The notes under the pieces were generated by a model. That model had not been told where the DNA came from, did not search any database, and saw nothing but the letters and a program-made list of their open reading frames with translations. The translations under genes and the position numbers were made by a program. A stretch of 64,000 nt of DNA from Psychrosphaera haliotis (GTDB lineage: Bacteria > Pseudomonadota > Gammaproteobacteria > Enterobacterales > Alteromonadaceae), in assembly GCF_039523615.1 (NCBI RefSeq), contig NZ_BAAAFQ010000001.1, forward strand, positions 310,001 through 374,000, written 5' to 3'. This document shows positions 1 to 9,585 of the stretch, piece by piece. Position 1 is the stretch's first letter. Every line of letters begins with the position of its first letter.

Positions 1-434
1 GCGTCACTCTAAAAAGTAACAACCCAACTGATTGCCCTATTATTGATCCCAACTTTCTAGCTCACGAAGACGATGTGAATACTATGTTGGCGGGCGTTAA
101 AATGGCGAATCAAATACTGCAACACGATCTAATTAAAAGATATCAAGTATGCTCGATAAACCAAGATCAGAATTTAGATGATAATGAGCTTATCGATAAA
201 ATCAAAACTTTAACCGACTCAGTTTATCACCCAATTGGTACCTGCAAAATGGGATTACTTGATGACCCATCTGCCGTTGTAAATAATCAATTAGAAGTAA
301 TAGGAATTGAAAATCTAAGAGTCGTTGATGCTTCTGTATTTCCGAATCTAATTGGGGGCAATACTAACGCCCCTACTATTATGGTAGCCGAACGATGTGC
401 TGACATGATTAAAGAGAAATGGCTTAACAATTAA
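1..434 (+). CDS. GMC-family FAD oxidoreductase, C-terminal part (5' cut by window)
   Basis: The frame is open from base 3 to the TAA at 432-434, so the gene begins outside the window. The visible 143 residues are the C-terminal end of a glucose-methanol-choline oxidoreductase (choline dehydrogenase-like, FAD-dependent alcohol oxidation). Typical signs are the YHPIGTCKMG segment, whose His belongs to the active-site region, then VVDASVFPNLIGGNTNAPTI, which closes the FAD fold. Substrate cannot be told from this fragment. The last codons and the stop lie in the first copies of a TTAACAA heptamer repeat. It is convergent with the ghrA-like gene. Confidence 0.9.
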   Translation, partial: VTLKSNNPTDCPIIDPNFLAHEDDVNTMLAGVKMANQILQHDLIKRYQVCSINQDQNLDDNELIDKIKTLTDSVYHPIGTCKMGLLDDPSAVVNNQLEVIGIENLRVVDASVFPNLIGGNTNAPTIMVAERCADMIKEKWLNN

Positions 435-479
435 CAATTAACAATTAACAATTAACAATTAACAATTAACAATTAACAA
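424..479. repeat. (TTAACAA)8 tandem repeat
   Basis: Eight perfect uninterrupted copies of the heptamer TTAACAA run from 424 to 479. The first copies encode the last Leu-Asn-Asn codons and TAA stop of the GMC oxidoreductase; the rest fill nearly the whole gap to the convergent ghrA-like gene. A 7-bp unit is the kind of tract that changes copy number by slipped-strand mispairing. Because the stop is in the first copies, copy change would leave the protein unaltered but change the 3' UTR. Confidence 0.95.
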
Positions 480-493
480 GCCATTATCTTATA

Positions 494-1414
494 CTAATAG
501 CCTAGTGTCTTATCAACCACGTTTATAAGTTCTGTTCCGTCTAGAACGTTGTTGTAGTTTTCAATAACCTGTTCAACCGCTGTATTAACATTAGTTACTG
601 CTGATACGTGTGGTGTAATGTGCAGATTGGGCGTTCGCCAGTATGGATGGCTTTCTGGTAATGGCTCTATATCAAACACATCTAAATATGCAGCTGCTAT
701 CTCTTTGTTATAAAGGGCAGCAATTACACTATCTTCATTAACATGCCCGCCGCGCGCCACATTGATGAGCACCGCGTCGGTTTTCATTTTACTGAAAACC
801 TCATCGTCAATAATACCTTTTGTATCGGTAGTTAGCGGCAATAAGCAAACTAGATAGTCTACGTTTTGAATCAAGGAATCAAAGCCAACATTACCACTCA
901 TGCAGTCAATTGTTGGGTGACTCTTCTCTGTTCTGCTCCAACCTTTTACACGATAGCCGTTTTTTATTAAAACCTCTCCAACATGCATTCCTAGCTTTCC
1001 TAAGCCTAAAATGCCAACATCCCTTCCCTTACGATTACTTCGAGGTTTCCATAGCGCTAAAGATTGCTGTGTTTGATATGTTGGTAGTCGAAGTCTGTAT
1101 TGATTTACGATAGTTAAAACATACTGCGCCATATTCTCAGATAAGTCGGCATCCACTATTCGAGTTACCGGCACATTTGGTAACTGTGGGTCAGCAAATA
1201 TCGAGTCAACACCAGCGCCAAAAGAAGACACGGCTTTTAAGTTCTTAAACAGGACTAAACTGCCAGGTTCATGTTGCCATACTAAAGCGAGTTCAACGTC
1301 ATCTGGCTTTGCAACATCAGGCCATACTTCAATATTTTCACTGCCAATACGTTCTGCTAATTTCGCTACTAATTTATCAGTATTTCTATCGGGGATATTG
1401 ATTAACAAGCTCAT
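494..1414 (-). CDS. ghrA: D-isomer-specific 2-hydroxyacid dehydrogenase (glyoxylate/hydroxypyruvate reductase A-like)
   Basis: NAD(P)H-dependent cytoplasmic reductase of the D-2-hydroxyacid dehydrogenase family, probably reducing glyoxylate or hydroxypyruvate. The 306-residue length and overall pattern fit the GhrA branch. Visible motifs: Rossmann GLGKLG at 137-142, the catalytic Arg in VARGG (R221), Glu250 and the His269 of TPHVSAV. The start ATG overlaps the tcdA stop by 4 bp, so it is the last gene of the long minus-strand run beginning at comEC. Substrate is inferred from family only; other hydroxyacid specificities are possible. Confidence 0.82.
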   Translation of the reverse strand: MSLLINIPDRNTDKLVAKLAERIGSENIEVWPDVAKPDDVELALVWQHEPGSLVLFKNLKAVSSFGAGVDSIFADPQLPNVPVTRIVDADLSENMAQYVLTIVNQYRLRLPTYQTQQSLALWKPRSNRKGRDVGILGLGKLGMHVGEVLIKNGYRVKGWSRTEKSHPTIDCMSGNVGFDSLIQNVDYLVCLLPLTTDTKGIIDDEVFSKMKTDAVLINVARGGHVNEDSVIAALYNKEIAAAYLDVFDIEPLPESHPYWRTPNLHITPHVSAVTNVNTAVEQVIENYNNVLDGTELINVVDKTLGY

Positions 1415-2229
1415 AGACTTTCCTTTTTATTCAAACGCTCCATTTTACTAATGTGCTTAGTTATGGCTTTTGACGCAGCAAAAAATCCAAACGTGCCCGT
1501 TACCATTGTCGCTGCACCAAATCCCATATTGCAATCTAGTCGCATGCTACCTTCTGCTGATACCTTAGCAGCACAAACGGAGCCATCGGCTTGAGGATAT
1601 TGCAGCTGTTCCTTACTATATACACAGTCCACTGAGAACTTTCGTTTAGGGTTTTTACTAAAGTTAAAATCTCGACGTAGCTGGTTTCTAACTTTAGACA
1701 ACAATGGATCGTGTGTGGTTTTTGCCAAGTCGCCAAACTGTATTTGGCTAGGATCTGTTTGTCCGCCGGCACCACCTGTTACAACTAAATTGATTTTGTT
1801 TCTATGGCAATGTGCAATTAATGCCGTTTTTGCAGCAATGCTATCAATTGCATCGATGACAACGTCAAAACTTGACTCATGGCGAGTACCAAAGATCTCA
1901 ATTAAATTGTCAGTGGTTACAAAATCCTCTATACAATGAACTTCGCAGTCCGGGTTTATTTGTTTAATTCGCTCAGCCATCACGTCTACTTTAGACTTAC
2001 CTACAGTTGAAGACATTGCATGAATTTGGCGATTAGTATTTGTAGTACAAACATCATCTAAATCTATAAGTGTGATTGTACCAATTCCTGAGCGCGCTAA
2101 TGCTTCTGCCGCCCATGTACCAACGCCACCAATACCAACTACACAAAAGTGAGCTTGCTTTAGCCAAAGGTGTGGCTCTACACCATAAAGTCGAGTTATT
2201 CCGCCAAAACGGATCTCATAATCACTCAT
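1411..2229 (-). CDS. tcdA: tRNA threonylcarbamoyladenosine dehydratase TcdA
   Basis: E1-like/ThiF-fold enzyme that uses ATP to cyclise t6A37 to ct6A in ANN-decoding tRNAs. The 272 residues are full length for TcdA (CsdL/YgdL). An N-terminal nucleotide-binding GIGGVG lies at about 32-37, followed by LIDLDDVCTTNTNRQ, the adenylation-site Asp and Arg/Gln signature, and DAIDSIAAK. A Cys-containing C-terminal part ends with a hydrophobic GFGAATMVTGTFGFFAAS helix. It is translationally coupled by 4-bp overlaps to the RluA-type synthase upstream and the ghrA-like gene downstream; two RNA-modification genes sit side by side. Confidence 0.93.
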   Translation of the reverse strand: MSDYEIRFGGITRLYGVEPHLWLKQAHFCVVGIGGVGTWAAEALARSGIGTITLIDLDDVCTTNTNRQIHAMSSTVGKSKVDVMAERIKQINPDCEVHCIEDFVTTDNLIEIFGTRHESSFDVVIDAIDSIAAKTALIAHCHRNKINLVVTGGAGGQTDPSQIQFGDLAKTTHDPLLSKVRNQLRRDFNFSKNPKRKFSVDCVYSKEQLQYPQADGSVCAAKVSAEGSMRLDCNMGFGAATMVTGTFGFFAASKAITKHISKMERLNKKESL

Positions 2230-2942
2230 ATTTTATACTCTTTATTACTGACTTTTGCTGGCCAAGGTAAGTCATTGGCTTCTTCTAAAACCGCATTAAT
2301 CAAATCAAGTTGCGATGCAAACTCATCGCCTTCATCTGGCATTGATTGAACTGAAATCAAGTCTTCGCCATACTGAAAATCTAATTTAGCGCTATGCAGG
2401 TAAACGCGATCACTACTTTGACCACCATAAAGCTCATCGCCTAAAATAGGCGCTGACAAGCTTTTTAAGGCGACTCTTAGCTGATGAGTTTTACCACTTT
2501 CTGGTTTAAGTAAATAAAGTCTAAAGCCGGCTTTATCTGGATTTGTATAACTAAAAAAGCGAGTAACTGCAGGATTTTGTTTGGTTTTTAAAAGCTTCCA
2601 TTGAGAACGACGGGCTTTTTCCATATCGCCAATAATGGCACCCTGCTTTTTTTTAGGTTTCATATTTGATATTGCTAGATAAAACTTGGTGATTTCTCTA
2701 GCGCTAAAAGCGTCTTGAAAACGAGCCGCCGCTTGGCTGTTTCTCGCTAATATCAATAAACCTGAAGTGACTTTATCAAGACGATGAACAGGAAATAACT
2801 CTTCCTTGAAGTAACTCGCACAAGTATTAAAAAAACCTTGGCCAATATCACCTTCATCATGAAAGTTTACATTGGCTGGCTTATTAACTATGTAAAAGTC
2901 ATTGTGTTCTAAAACAACATTTATGCTCAACTCGGATTCCAT
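2226..2942 (-). CDS. RluA-family pseudouridine synthase (TIGR01621-like)
   Basis: Single-domain pseudouridine synthase of the RluA/TruC group, isomerising uridine in rRNA or tRNA. The catalytic motif HRLDKVTSGLLI places the nucleophile Asp at residue 56; KPANVNFHDE near the N terminus and the ESGKTHQLRVAL segment near 160 are also family hallmarks. At 238 residues there is no S4 RNA-binding domain. The end overlaps tcdA by 4 bp and kdsB lies immediately upstream with no gap. Which RNA position is modified cannot be read from the sequence. Confidence 0.88.
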   Translation of the reverse strand: MESELSINVVLEHNDFYIVNKPANVNFHDEGDIGQGFFNTCASYFKEELFPVHRLDKVTSGLLILARNSQAAARFQDAFSAREITKFYLAISNMKPKKKQGAIIGDMEKARRSQWKLLKTKQNPAVTRFFSYTNPDKAGFRLYLLKPESGKTHQLRVALKSLSAPILGDELYGGQSSDRVYLHSAKLDFQYGEDLISVQSMPDEGDEFASQLDLINAVLEEANDLPWPAKVSNKEYKI

Positions 2943-3737
2943 TTATTGTTGTTTTAAACTCGCCACTAATCTTCGAACCTGCTCGAGGTCTTCTGGTGTA
3001 TCGACACCGGCCGGCGGTGGCTCAATCGCTAAATCAACATGAATACTTTTGCCTTGCCATAAGACTCTTAACTGCTCTAACGATTCAATTTGCTCCAACT
3101 GTGAAGTTGGCCAACTGATATAGTCTTTAATGAATCCGGCCGTATAAGCATAAATGCCGATATGTCTTTGATATGGAAAATCGAGGTTTATGTCCGCTGC
3201 TTGTTTAGTGAACTGGTCTCTGTCATAAGGTAAAGCTGAACGGGAAAAAGTTAACGCCAAACCATCTTTGTTGGTGACAACTTTAACAACATTAGGGTTT
3301 ATTAATTCATTATAAGAGCAAATGCTCTCTGACAAGGTTGCCATTCCAACGTTCTGATCTTTTAACTTGATTAAATTAGCAGCAAGTTGCTGAATGTTAA
3401 CCGACGGGATCATAGGTTCATCGCCTTGCACGTTTACCACAACGGTATCATCTTCGAAGCCATAAATATTCAATACTTCGGCCAGGCGCTCGGTGCCTGA
3501 TTCATGACTTTTTGCAGTCATACAAACTTCGCCGCCAAAGGCTTTAACTGCATCAAAAACACGTTGATCATCCGTAGCTACAATTACTTTTGAAGCGCCA
3601 GAAGCAACTCCACGTTCGTATACCCACTGCACCATAGGTTTGTCGTCTATGATTGCTAATGGTTTACCCGGTAGTCTTGTTGAGTCATAACGAGCTGGAA
3701 TAACAACTATAAAGTCATGTGTTTTTTGATTTATCAT
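2943..3737 (-). CDS. kdsB: 3-deoxy-manno-octulosonate cytidylyltransferase (CMP-Kdo synthetase)
   Basis: Activates Kdo with CTP to CMP-Kdo for the LPS inner core, in the cytoplasm. The nucleotidyltransferase signature PARYDSTRLPGKPL lies at residues 14-27, with VNVQGDEPMI in the middle and RHIGIYAY for sugar binding. The length of 264 is normal. It is in the same minus-strand run as lpxK and msbA, so lipid A 4'-kinase, flippase and Kdo activation are co-expressed. The small Trm112 gene separates it from lpxK. Confidence 0.96.
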   Translation of the reverse strand: MINQKTHDFIVVIPARYDSTRLPGKPLAIIDDKPMVQWVYERGVASGASKVIVATDDQRVFDAVKAFGGEVCMTAKSHESGTERLAEVLNIYGFEDDTVVVNVQGDEPMIPSVNIQQLAANLIKLKDQNVGMATLSESICSYNELINPNVVKVVTNKDGLALTFSRSALPYDRDQFTKQAADINLDFPYQRHIGIYAYTAGFIKDYISWPTSQLEQIESLEQLRVLWQGKSIHVDLAIEPPPAGVDTPEDLEQVRRLVASLKQQ

Positions 3738-3749
3738 TGAATACTCTTT

Positions 3750-3944
3750 TTATTTGTACTGTTCAATTTCTTCTGAAGATAACTGGCGCGCTTCGCCTTC
3801 TAACATAACTGGAATGTCTTCATTAATTGCATAAGCAATTCGGTCAACTTTACAAATTAATTCGTTTGTATCTTTCGCGTAATGTAGTTTTGATTTGCAT
3901 ATAGGGCACGCGATTATATTTAATAATTTTGTATCAAAAGCCAT
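3750..3944 (-). CDS. Trm112-family small zinc protein (YcaR-like)
   Basis: A 64-residue Trm112/UPF0434 protein. The CPIC pair near residues 13-16 and a later Cys in LICKVDRIAYAINEDIPVML form the family's Zn-ribbon-like fold. In other organisms Trm112 proteins act as small partners that stabilise methyltransferases; the bacterial role here is not established. It lies 3 bp downstream of lpxK and 12 bp upstream of kdsB, the same arrangement as lpxK-ycaR-kdsB in enterobacteria. Confidence 0.92.
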   Translation of the reverse strand: MAFDTKLLNIIACPICKSKLHYAKDTNELICKVDRIAYAINEDIPVMLEGEARQLSSEEIEQYK

Positions 3945-3947
3945 GTT

Positions 3948-4982
3948 CTATTCCGTTATTTTTAATTTTTTAATTTTATCTGTGAGATTGCGCTCAAGCG
4001 AATCTGATATTACTGCGTCAACTGGCAGCGCATACCAATTAGGCTGAGCAAACTTCATACATTTAACTGCGTCTTTTTCGGTCATTACAATAATGTCGTT
4101 ATCTTGTAACTCAATCGATTTAAAATCTGCTTCAGTAAAGTTATGGTGATCGGGAAACCAATGTTCAGATACTACTTTAAGGCCCGACTTTTGAGCGGTT
4201 TTTTTAAATCGCTCTGGATTTCCAATTCCAGATATCAAGTGCACATTTCTGGTCTCTTCTTTCAAAAGAGACACGGTTTTACCCTTCAGCTTTATTAGTG
4301 AGGTTGCACCAAGTTGATAATCTATAAACTTATTTTCATCAGACTGTAAGCTTGATTTACTTTTACTTAAAAAGCCTGAATTGACCACGGTAAAGTCTAC
4401 CGATTTTAACCTACTTATAGGTTCTCTTAATGGTCCCATCGGCAACAAATAACCATTTCCAAAGTAACGAGCGCCATCTACTAATACCACTTCCATGTCT
4501 CTGGCCATCTTATAATGCTGCAAGCCATCATCAGAAATAACAATGTTTACACCACTTATTTGAGATGCATATTTCACCGCTTTTGTTCTGTCTGAATCAA
4601 TTACCACTGGCACGCCAGTGCGCAAAGCCAATAAGTTTGGCTCATCACCCGTTAAGCTAGGGTCGCTAATCGCATTAACTAAACGTGGAAAGCTTGGGCC
4701 AATTTTAGTGTTTGCACCATAACCACGACTTACAATAGCCGGTGTATAACCAAGTCCTTTAAGCAACTTGACAAGATAGATAACAAATGGCGTTTTCCCA
4801 GTCCCGCCTACGGTAATATTACCCACAACGATTACTGGAACATTTGCTTTTATCTGTTTTTTTACACCGAGTTTAAATAAGCCTCGTCTTAAGTTGCTTA
4901 CTAACCAAAATAATACAGTTAATGGTAACAGTAACCACACCCAACGTTTGTTGGAATACCATGCGGCTTCTAAACCGCTCAT
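3948..4982 (-). CDS. lpxK: Tetraacyldisaccharide 4'-kinase
   Basis: Inner-membrane P-loop kinase that phosphorylates the 4' position of tetraacyldisaccharide-1-phosphate to make lipid IVA. One N-terminal membrane anchor lies at about residues 15-30, followed by the Walker A region VGNITVGGTGKTP at 53-65 and DDGLQHYKMARDMEVVLVDG downstream. The 344 residues are full length. It directly follows msbA, so synthesis and flipping of the lipid A precursor are coupled, as in E. coli msbA-lpxK. Confidence 0.96.
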   Translation of the reverse strand: MSGLEAAWYSNKRWVWLLLPLTVLFWLVSNLRRGLFKLGVKKQIKANVPVIVVGNITVGGTGKTPFVIYLVKLLKGLGYTPAIVSRGYGANTKIGPSFPRLVNAISDPSLTGDEPNLLALRTGVPVVIDSDRTKAVKYASQISGVNIVISDDGLQHYKMARDMEVVLVDGARYFGNGYLLPMGPLREPISRLKSVDFTVVNSGFLSKSKSSLQSDENKFIDYQLGATSLIKLKGKTVSLLKEETRNVHLISGIGNPERFKKTAQKSGLKVVSEHWFPDHHNFTEADFKSIELQDNDIIVMTEKDAVKCMKFAQPNWYALPVDAVISDSLERNLTDKIKKLKITE

Positions 4983-6731
4983 TTAATCATCACCAAACTG
5001 TAGTTGATGCAATGCCGCGTAAGCGCCACTTTGTGCTATCAAATCTGAGTGCGTGCCTTGCTCTATAATTCGGCCTTTATCCATAACAACAATCTTATCT
5101 GCATTTTCGATTGTCGATAAACGGTGTGCGATAACAATACTGGTTCTGTTAGTCATTAGGTGCTGCATAGCGTCTTGAATTGCACGTTCGGACTCAGTAT
5201 CTAATGCCGATGTTGCTTCATCTAAAATTAAAATTGGTGAGTCTCTTAAAATCGCTCGAGCAATTGCGATACGTTGGCGTTGGCCGCCCGAAAGCAAAGC
5301 TCCGTTCTCGCCAACTTCAGTGTCTAATCCATTTTCTAGCTGATCTGTAAACTCAACTACATGGGCTAGTTTAGCGGCATTCTCTACCTCTGATCTGGTA
5401 ACGCGTGACATTCCATAAGCAATATTATTTGCAATTGAATCGTTGAATAAAACCACTTGTTGAGAAACCATAGCGATATGAGAGCGTAAGTTCGTTAGTT
5501 CAAATTCATTAATATCATCGCCATCAATGGTGATATTTCCTTCATTTGGAAAATAGTAACGCGGTACGAAATTTGAAATTGTTGTCTTACCGCTACCACT
5601 TCTACCAACCAGTGCTACCGTAGTGCCTGGTTTAATATCTAAGCTGAAGTTTGTAATGACATTTTTATTAGTACCCGCATAAGCAAAGTTAACATTATTA
5701 AAACTTAAATGCCCTTTTACGGTTTCTTTAGCTATCGTTCCATTGTTAACTTCAGACTCTACATCTAATACTTCAAATACACTTTTTGCAGCTGTTAAGC
5801 CTCTTTGAAATTCGCTATTAACTGTGGTTAACATTTTAAGTGGTCGTAGCAACATCATCATAGATGAAAGAACAACAGAGAAAGTACCTGGTGATAATGT
5901 GCCCAACATTTCAGGCTGAGCAGAGATGTACAACACCGCCGCTAAAGCAAAGGAAGCAATAACCTGAATCGACGATACGCTCAATGTTTTGGTTACTACC
6001 ATTTTCATGCGTTGCTGACGATTGTGATTGTTCGTATCAAAAAAAGATTCAGTTTCTTTTTTCTGACCGCCAAACGCTAGAATAACTTTATGTCCCGACA
6101 ACATCTGTTCTGATTGTCTGGTGACATTTCCCATCGCCGATTGAATTCGTTTAGAAATAACTCTAAATCGCTTAGTAACATAAGTGACTATTAAAGCAAC
6201 AATAGGCACTAGCACTATGATGGCAACAGACAGTTTCCAACTGTGATAAAACATAACAGCGAGAAGTCCAACGACCATGGCACCCTCTCGAACGAGTGTC
6301 ATTAACGCTTTGCTACATGCATTTTCAATTTGTTCAGTATCAAAGGTAATTTTTGAGATAAGGCTGCCATTTGATTCAGCATCATGATAAGTCACAGGCA
6401 GTGTCAGCATTTTCTCGTATAACTCTTGGCGCATTTTCATTACAATATTAGAGCCAACCCAGCCTAACCCGTATGTGGCCATGTAATTAAATACACCGCG
6501 AAGAAAAAACACAGCAATAACAAACAGTGGTGCAGCCGCTAATACTTCGCTATTTTTTTCAGTTATACCATCGTCTATAAAAGTTTGGATTTCTGAGATA
6601 AAAAGCACATCGATACCGGCGTAACCTAACATGCCGATAAGTGCGATAACAAATCCTAAAAAGTACGGTTTAATATAGGCAGCGAGCCTTTTAAACGTTG
6701 TTGAGTAGTTTTCTTCCAAGAGTCTATCCAA
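4983..6731 (-). CDS. msbA: Lipid A export ABC transporter permease/ATPase MsbA
   Basis: Homodimeric half-transporter flipping core-lipid A across the inner membrane. The N-terminal six-helix domain (about 1-320) is followed by an ATPase with Walker A GRSGSGKTT, signature LSGGQRQR and Walker B ILILDEATSALD, then the switch His in IAHRLST. The 582 residues are typical. The longest frame starts at a TTG (6731) with no clear Shine-Dalgarno; a second TTG four codons in (6719) has GGATAG at good spacing and may be the real start. comEC lies 30 bp upstream and lpxK directly downstream. Confidence 0.96.
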   Translation of the reverse strand: MDRLLEENYSTTFKRLAAYIKPYFLGFVIALIGMLGYAGIDVLFISEIQTFIDDGITEKNSEVLAAAPLFVIAVFFLRGVFNYMATYGLGWVGSNIVMKMRQELYEKMLTLPVTYHDAESNGSLISKITFDTEQIENACSKALMTLVREGAMVVGLLAVMFYHSWKLSVAIIVLVPIVALIVTYVTKRFRVISKRIQSAMGNVTRQSEQMLSGHKVILAFGGQKKETESFFDTNNHNRQQRMKMVVTKTLSVSSIQVIASFALAAVLYISAQPEMLGTLSPGTFSVVLSSMMMLLRPLKMLTTVNSEFQRGLTAAKSVFEVLDVESEVNNGTIAKETVKGHLSFNNVNFAYAGTNKNVITNFSLDIKPGTTVALVGRSGSGKTTISNFVPRYYFPNEGNITIDGDDINEFELTNLRSHIAMVSQQVVLFNDSIANNIAYGMSRVTRSEVENAAKLAHVVEFTDQLENGLDTEVGENGALLSGGQRQRIAIARAILRDSPILILDEATSALDTESERAIQDAMQHLMTNRTSIVIAHRLSTIENADKIVVMDKGRIIEQGTHSDLIAQSGAYAALHQLQFGDD

Positions 6732-6761
6732 AGCTAAACGAAACTAATAATTAGGTTAATT

Positions 6762-9476
6762 CTACCGTATTTGTCCATGAAAGCTAAAAGGATTTTGTTT
6801 TTTCCAAAATGGTGACCACTTATTGAGCGTTGTTCGAATTTCAATTTGCTGACTGTTTGGGTTTAAGAGTAAATCAATCTGCCCCGATTCTGCGGTATTG
6901 TATTGGCTAATTTGATAACGTTCGTACCTGTCTTTGACCTCTTTGGATGGCATGCCAAATCGATTATTTACACCGCTACTAAACACCACAATACTCGGCG
7001 AACTGGCGTAAATAAAAGGCTTAAAAGAACTATGTTTACTACCATGATGAGACGCAATCAGTACATCCGCTTTTAAGTTAATCTTATTTTGGTGATGAGC
7101 ATCCACTAATATTTGCTCTACTTTATGTGTCACATCGCCTGATACTAATAGCTTTAAACCCGATGTTAAATCTTCTATTAATATTACACAGCTTTTATTA
7201 TTTCGAGAGTAGTTAGGCCAAAGATCAACAAGTTCCGGCCATATAGAAATGTTTGGCCAAATAAGGGTTAAGGCTACACGTTCTGTTCCTACCAATTGGG
7301 GCAATTTGTTTAGATCATCACAATTTTGGGGAATTAGGCTTTCAGTTTGGGTTCCGTTTACTGCTGAAACATCACCAATATGATCAGTATCTAGGTGGGT
7401 AACAATAACCTGTGTTAAGTCATGAATGCCGCGTTTCTGCAATGTTGGCTCAATGACCGCCTGAGTCGCATTAGCGCCACTTGGAAATATTGGACCTAAG
7501 TCTATCAACATTGAGAAATTGCCAGTCCTATACTGACTAGCCCTATCTTGCTGTGAAACTAGTAAACTACTTCCTTGACCAACATCAAAAACTGAAATCA
7601 AGGTTCTTAGCTCATTGCTCTTTTTAAACAACGCCGTCCTGTTAGAAGCCGCTTTTGTTGGCACAGATGACTTTATGGGCTTAGGCGTAAGCCAAAGATT
7701 CCATGTATCGCTATAAATATTCGGAATCTTGTATCCAAAGAATAGGAGAATGAATAAAGTAAGCATTCTAAAAACGGTCAAATTTAAACGGCAAAAGTAT
7801 TTATAGATAAAAGGTAAGGTGCTTATCAGAACGATAAATAGAAAAACCAAGGAAAACGCAGTATTGCTCGACAGGTAAAACCAGCCACTTTCTAGTTTAA
7901 ACCATATAAACAGATCCCAAAACCAAGTCAGTATTTCATCAGCAATGGAAAACATAAAAAGAGATAATGTCGCGTTTATGTCTAGAGTAAGAGTGCCAAT
8001 AACAATACTAGGCATGATTATAAATGAGAAGGTCGGCGCTAGCATAAGGTTTGTGGCTATAGAAGAAAGTGAAATTCCACCAAAAATAGTCATAGTCATT
8101 GGTGACATCCAAACCACTATAAATACTTGAAAAGCGATAGCAACAAACACAACTTTTTTTGTGTTCTCCACTATCGATGCACCTTCACTCCAAGTTCTAT
8201 TAGCGAATAAACGAAAGAAGATTATGATGCCAACAACGGCATAAAAGCTTAGCCACCAAGATACGTTCAAATAAGACCATGGCGACCAAATGATACTGCA
8301 CGTTGCGACAGATAACAGTATGGTAAAGCTCCCCAATCTTACACGTAACATTTTGAACAACACCCAACATGATATTGCTAAGGCTGCTCTAACCGCAGAT
8401 GATGGTGCTCCTATCATAAAGACATAAAACCATATAAAACTGAGTGACAATAAATTTGGCACTAACATAGGGGTTAAGCTCTGACTTAATTTCGACCCTA
8501 AACCTTTTTTATTAATAACCTTGTTTATTAAACTATTTATTCCCGTTATAAATTTGATTAAAAGCTTTAGAGTCAGAGTAATCAGTAAATAGATTAGGCC
8601 AACATGCAGTCCAGAGATTGCCAAAAAATGGCCAATCCCTAACTTATTAATCGTATCCTTTTTTGCATAATCAATGAGCTGTTTGTCACCAGTGGTTAAT
8701 GCTAAAAGAATATCTTGGTGCCGCCATTCTAAATTCGATTCGGAGACTGACTGGTTAATCATTCGCAACAATTTATCGGTAATTAACTGGCGTTGAGCTG
8801 GTCGGTTTATATTTAAATGTTCAGTTGAAAAAGCCGCCATGTTTTGGTTGTTCGAACTCACAGAAAAAACATGATCTTTTATAATGCTACCTGTTGCTTT
8901 GTAACCACCTGCTGTCATATAGGTTTGACGGTTAAAACCGTGTTCATTCTCATAACCAACTACGGATTTTAATTTTACATGTGCCGTAACTTCTTTGCCC
9001 ATTTTTAATTCTAAATTGGAATCTGTTTTTGCTTCAAACCAGTTGAGTCTAACTAATAGCGCTGGTTGCAACCAGTCAACCTTTCGCTTTTCAACATGAG
9101 TCACTAACAGGTCAACAATCAGTGATTTAGGCGTGCAATTCGTGTTTGTTTTACTACATGGTTTTGCAACGTTTACGTTATTAACCATTCCAGTTAGTGT
9201 TACGATTCTATTTGAATCTAAGTAAGCGGTTAGAGGATTATATTGCGTTAACCAAGAACTGACTAAATTTTGATAACTGATACCCACTAAAATGGATATA
9301 AAAATTGATAATGCTAAGCTTGTTGTTAGATGGGTGTTTGTTTTTTTAACTTTTACGACAGCTAATAAAGAAAGAATGGCGATGAAGAAGCTGACTGACT
9401 CACCTAAAGTTAACAAGCGTGGGCTGAACAAAAAAAGGCCACAACCGATTAAAAATCCTGCGAACCATTTGTTCAA
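6762..9476 (-). CDS. comEC: DNA internalization protein ComEC/Rec2
   Basis: Inner-membrane channel for single-stranded DNA during natural transformation. The 904 residues hold all three parts: an N-terminal DUF4131-type region with membrane helices, a polytopic Competence domain with HFLAISGLHVG and GAPSSAVRAALA, and a C-terminal metallo-beta-lactamase-like domain with HLDTDH at 694-699 and SHHGSKH at 809-815. The metal ligands look intact. The start is TTG, preceded by AAGGAA at normal spacing. It precedes msbA, a gene order seen in many gammaproteobacteria. No other competence genes are in the window. Confidence 0.95.
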   Translation of the reverse strand: MNKWFAGFLIGCGLFLFSPRLLTLGESVSFFIAILSLLAVVKVKKTNTHLTTSLALSIFISILVGISYQNLVSSWLTQYNPLTAYLDSNRIVTLTGMVNNVNVAKPCSKTNTNCTPKSLIVDLLVTHVEKRKVDWLQPALLVRLNWFEAKTDSNLELKMGKEVTAHVKLKSVVGYENEHGFNRQTYMTAGGYKATGSIIKDHVFSVSSNNQNMAAFSTEHLNINRPAQRQLITDKLLRMINQSVSESNLEWRHQDILLALTTGDKQLIDYAKKDTINKLGIGHFLAISGLHVGLIYLLITLTLKLLIKFITGINSLINKVINKKGLGSKLSQSLTPMLVPNLLSLSFIWFYVFMIGAPSSAVRAALAISCWVLFKMLRVRLGSFTILLSVATCSIIWSPWSYLNVSWWLSFYAVVGIIIFFRLFANRTWSEGASIVENTKKVVFVAIAFQVFIVVWMSPMTMTIFGGISLSSIATNLMLAPTFSFIIMPSIVIGTLTLDINATLSLFMFSIADEILTWFWDLFIWFKLESGWFYLSSNTAFSLVFLFIVLISTLPFIYKYFCRLNLTVFRMLTLFILLFFGYKIPNIYSDTWNLWLTPKPIKSSVPTKAASNRTALFKKSNELRTLISVFDVGQGSSLLVSQQDRASQYRTGNFSMLIDLGPIFPSGANATQAVIEPTLQKRGIHDLTQVIVTHLDTDHIGDVSAVNGTQTESLIPQNCDDLNKLPQLVGTERVALTLIWPNISIWPELVDLWPNYSRNNKSCVILIEDLTSGLKLLVSGDVTHKVEQILVDAHHQNKINLKADVLIASHHGSKHSSFKPFIYASSPSIVVFSSGVNNRFGMPSKEVKDRYERYQISQYNTAESGQIDLLLNPNSQQIEIRTTLNKWSPFWKKQNPFSFHGQIR

Positions 9477-9585
9477 TCAAATTTCCTTAACTAATGTATT
9501 AATTCTCTAATTACAAAGACCAATTTTTAATGTAACTTAGCGTCACTTTTTGACAAGTACAGAAATCTTGATCCGAGCTCAAATT

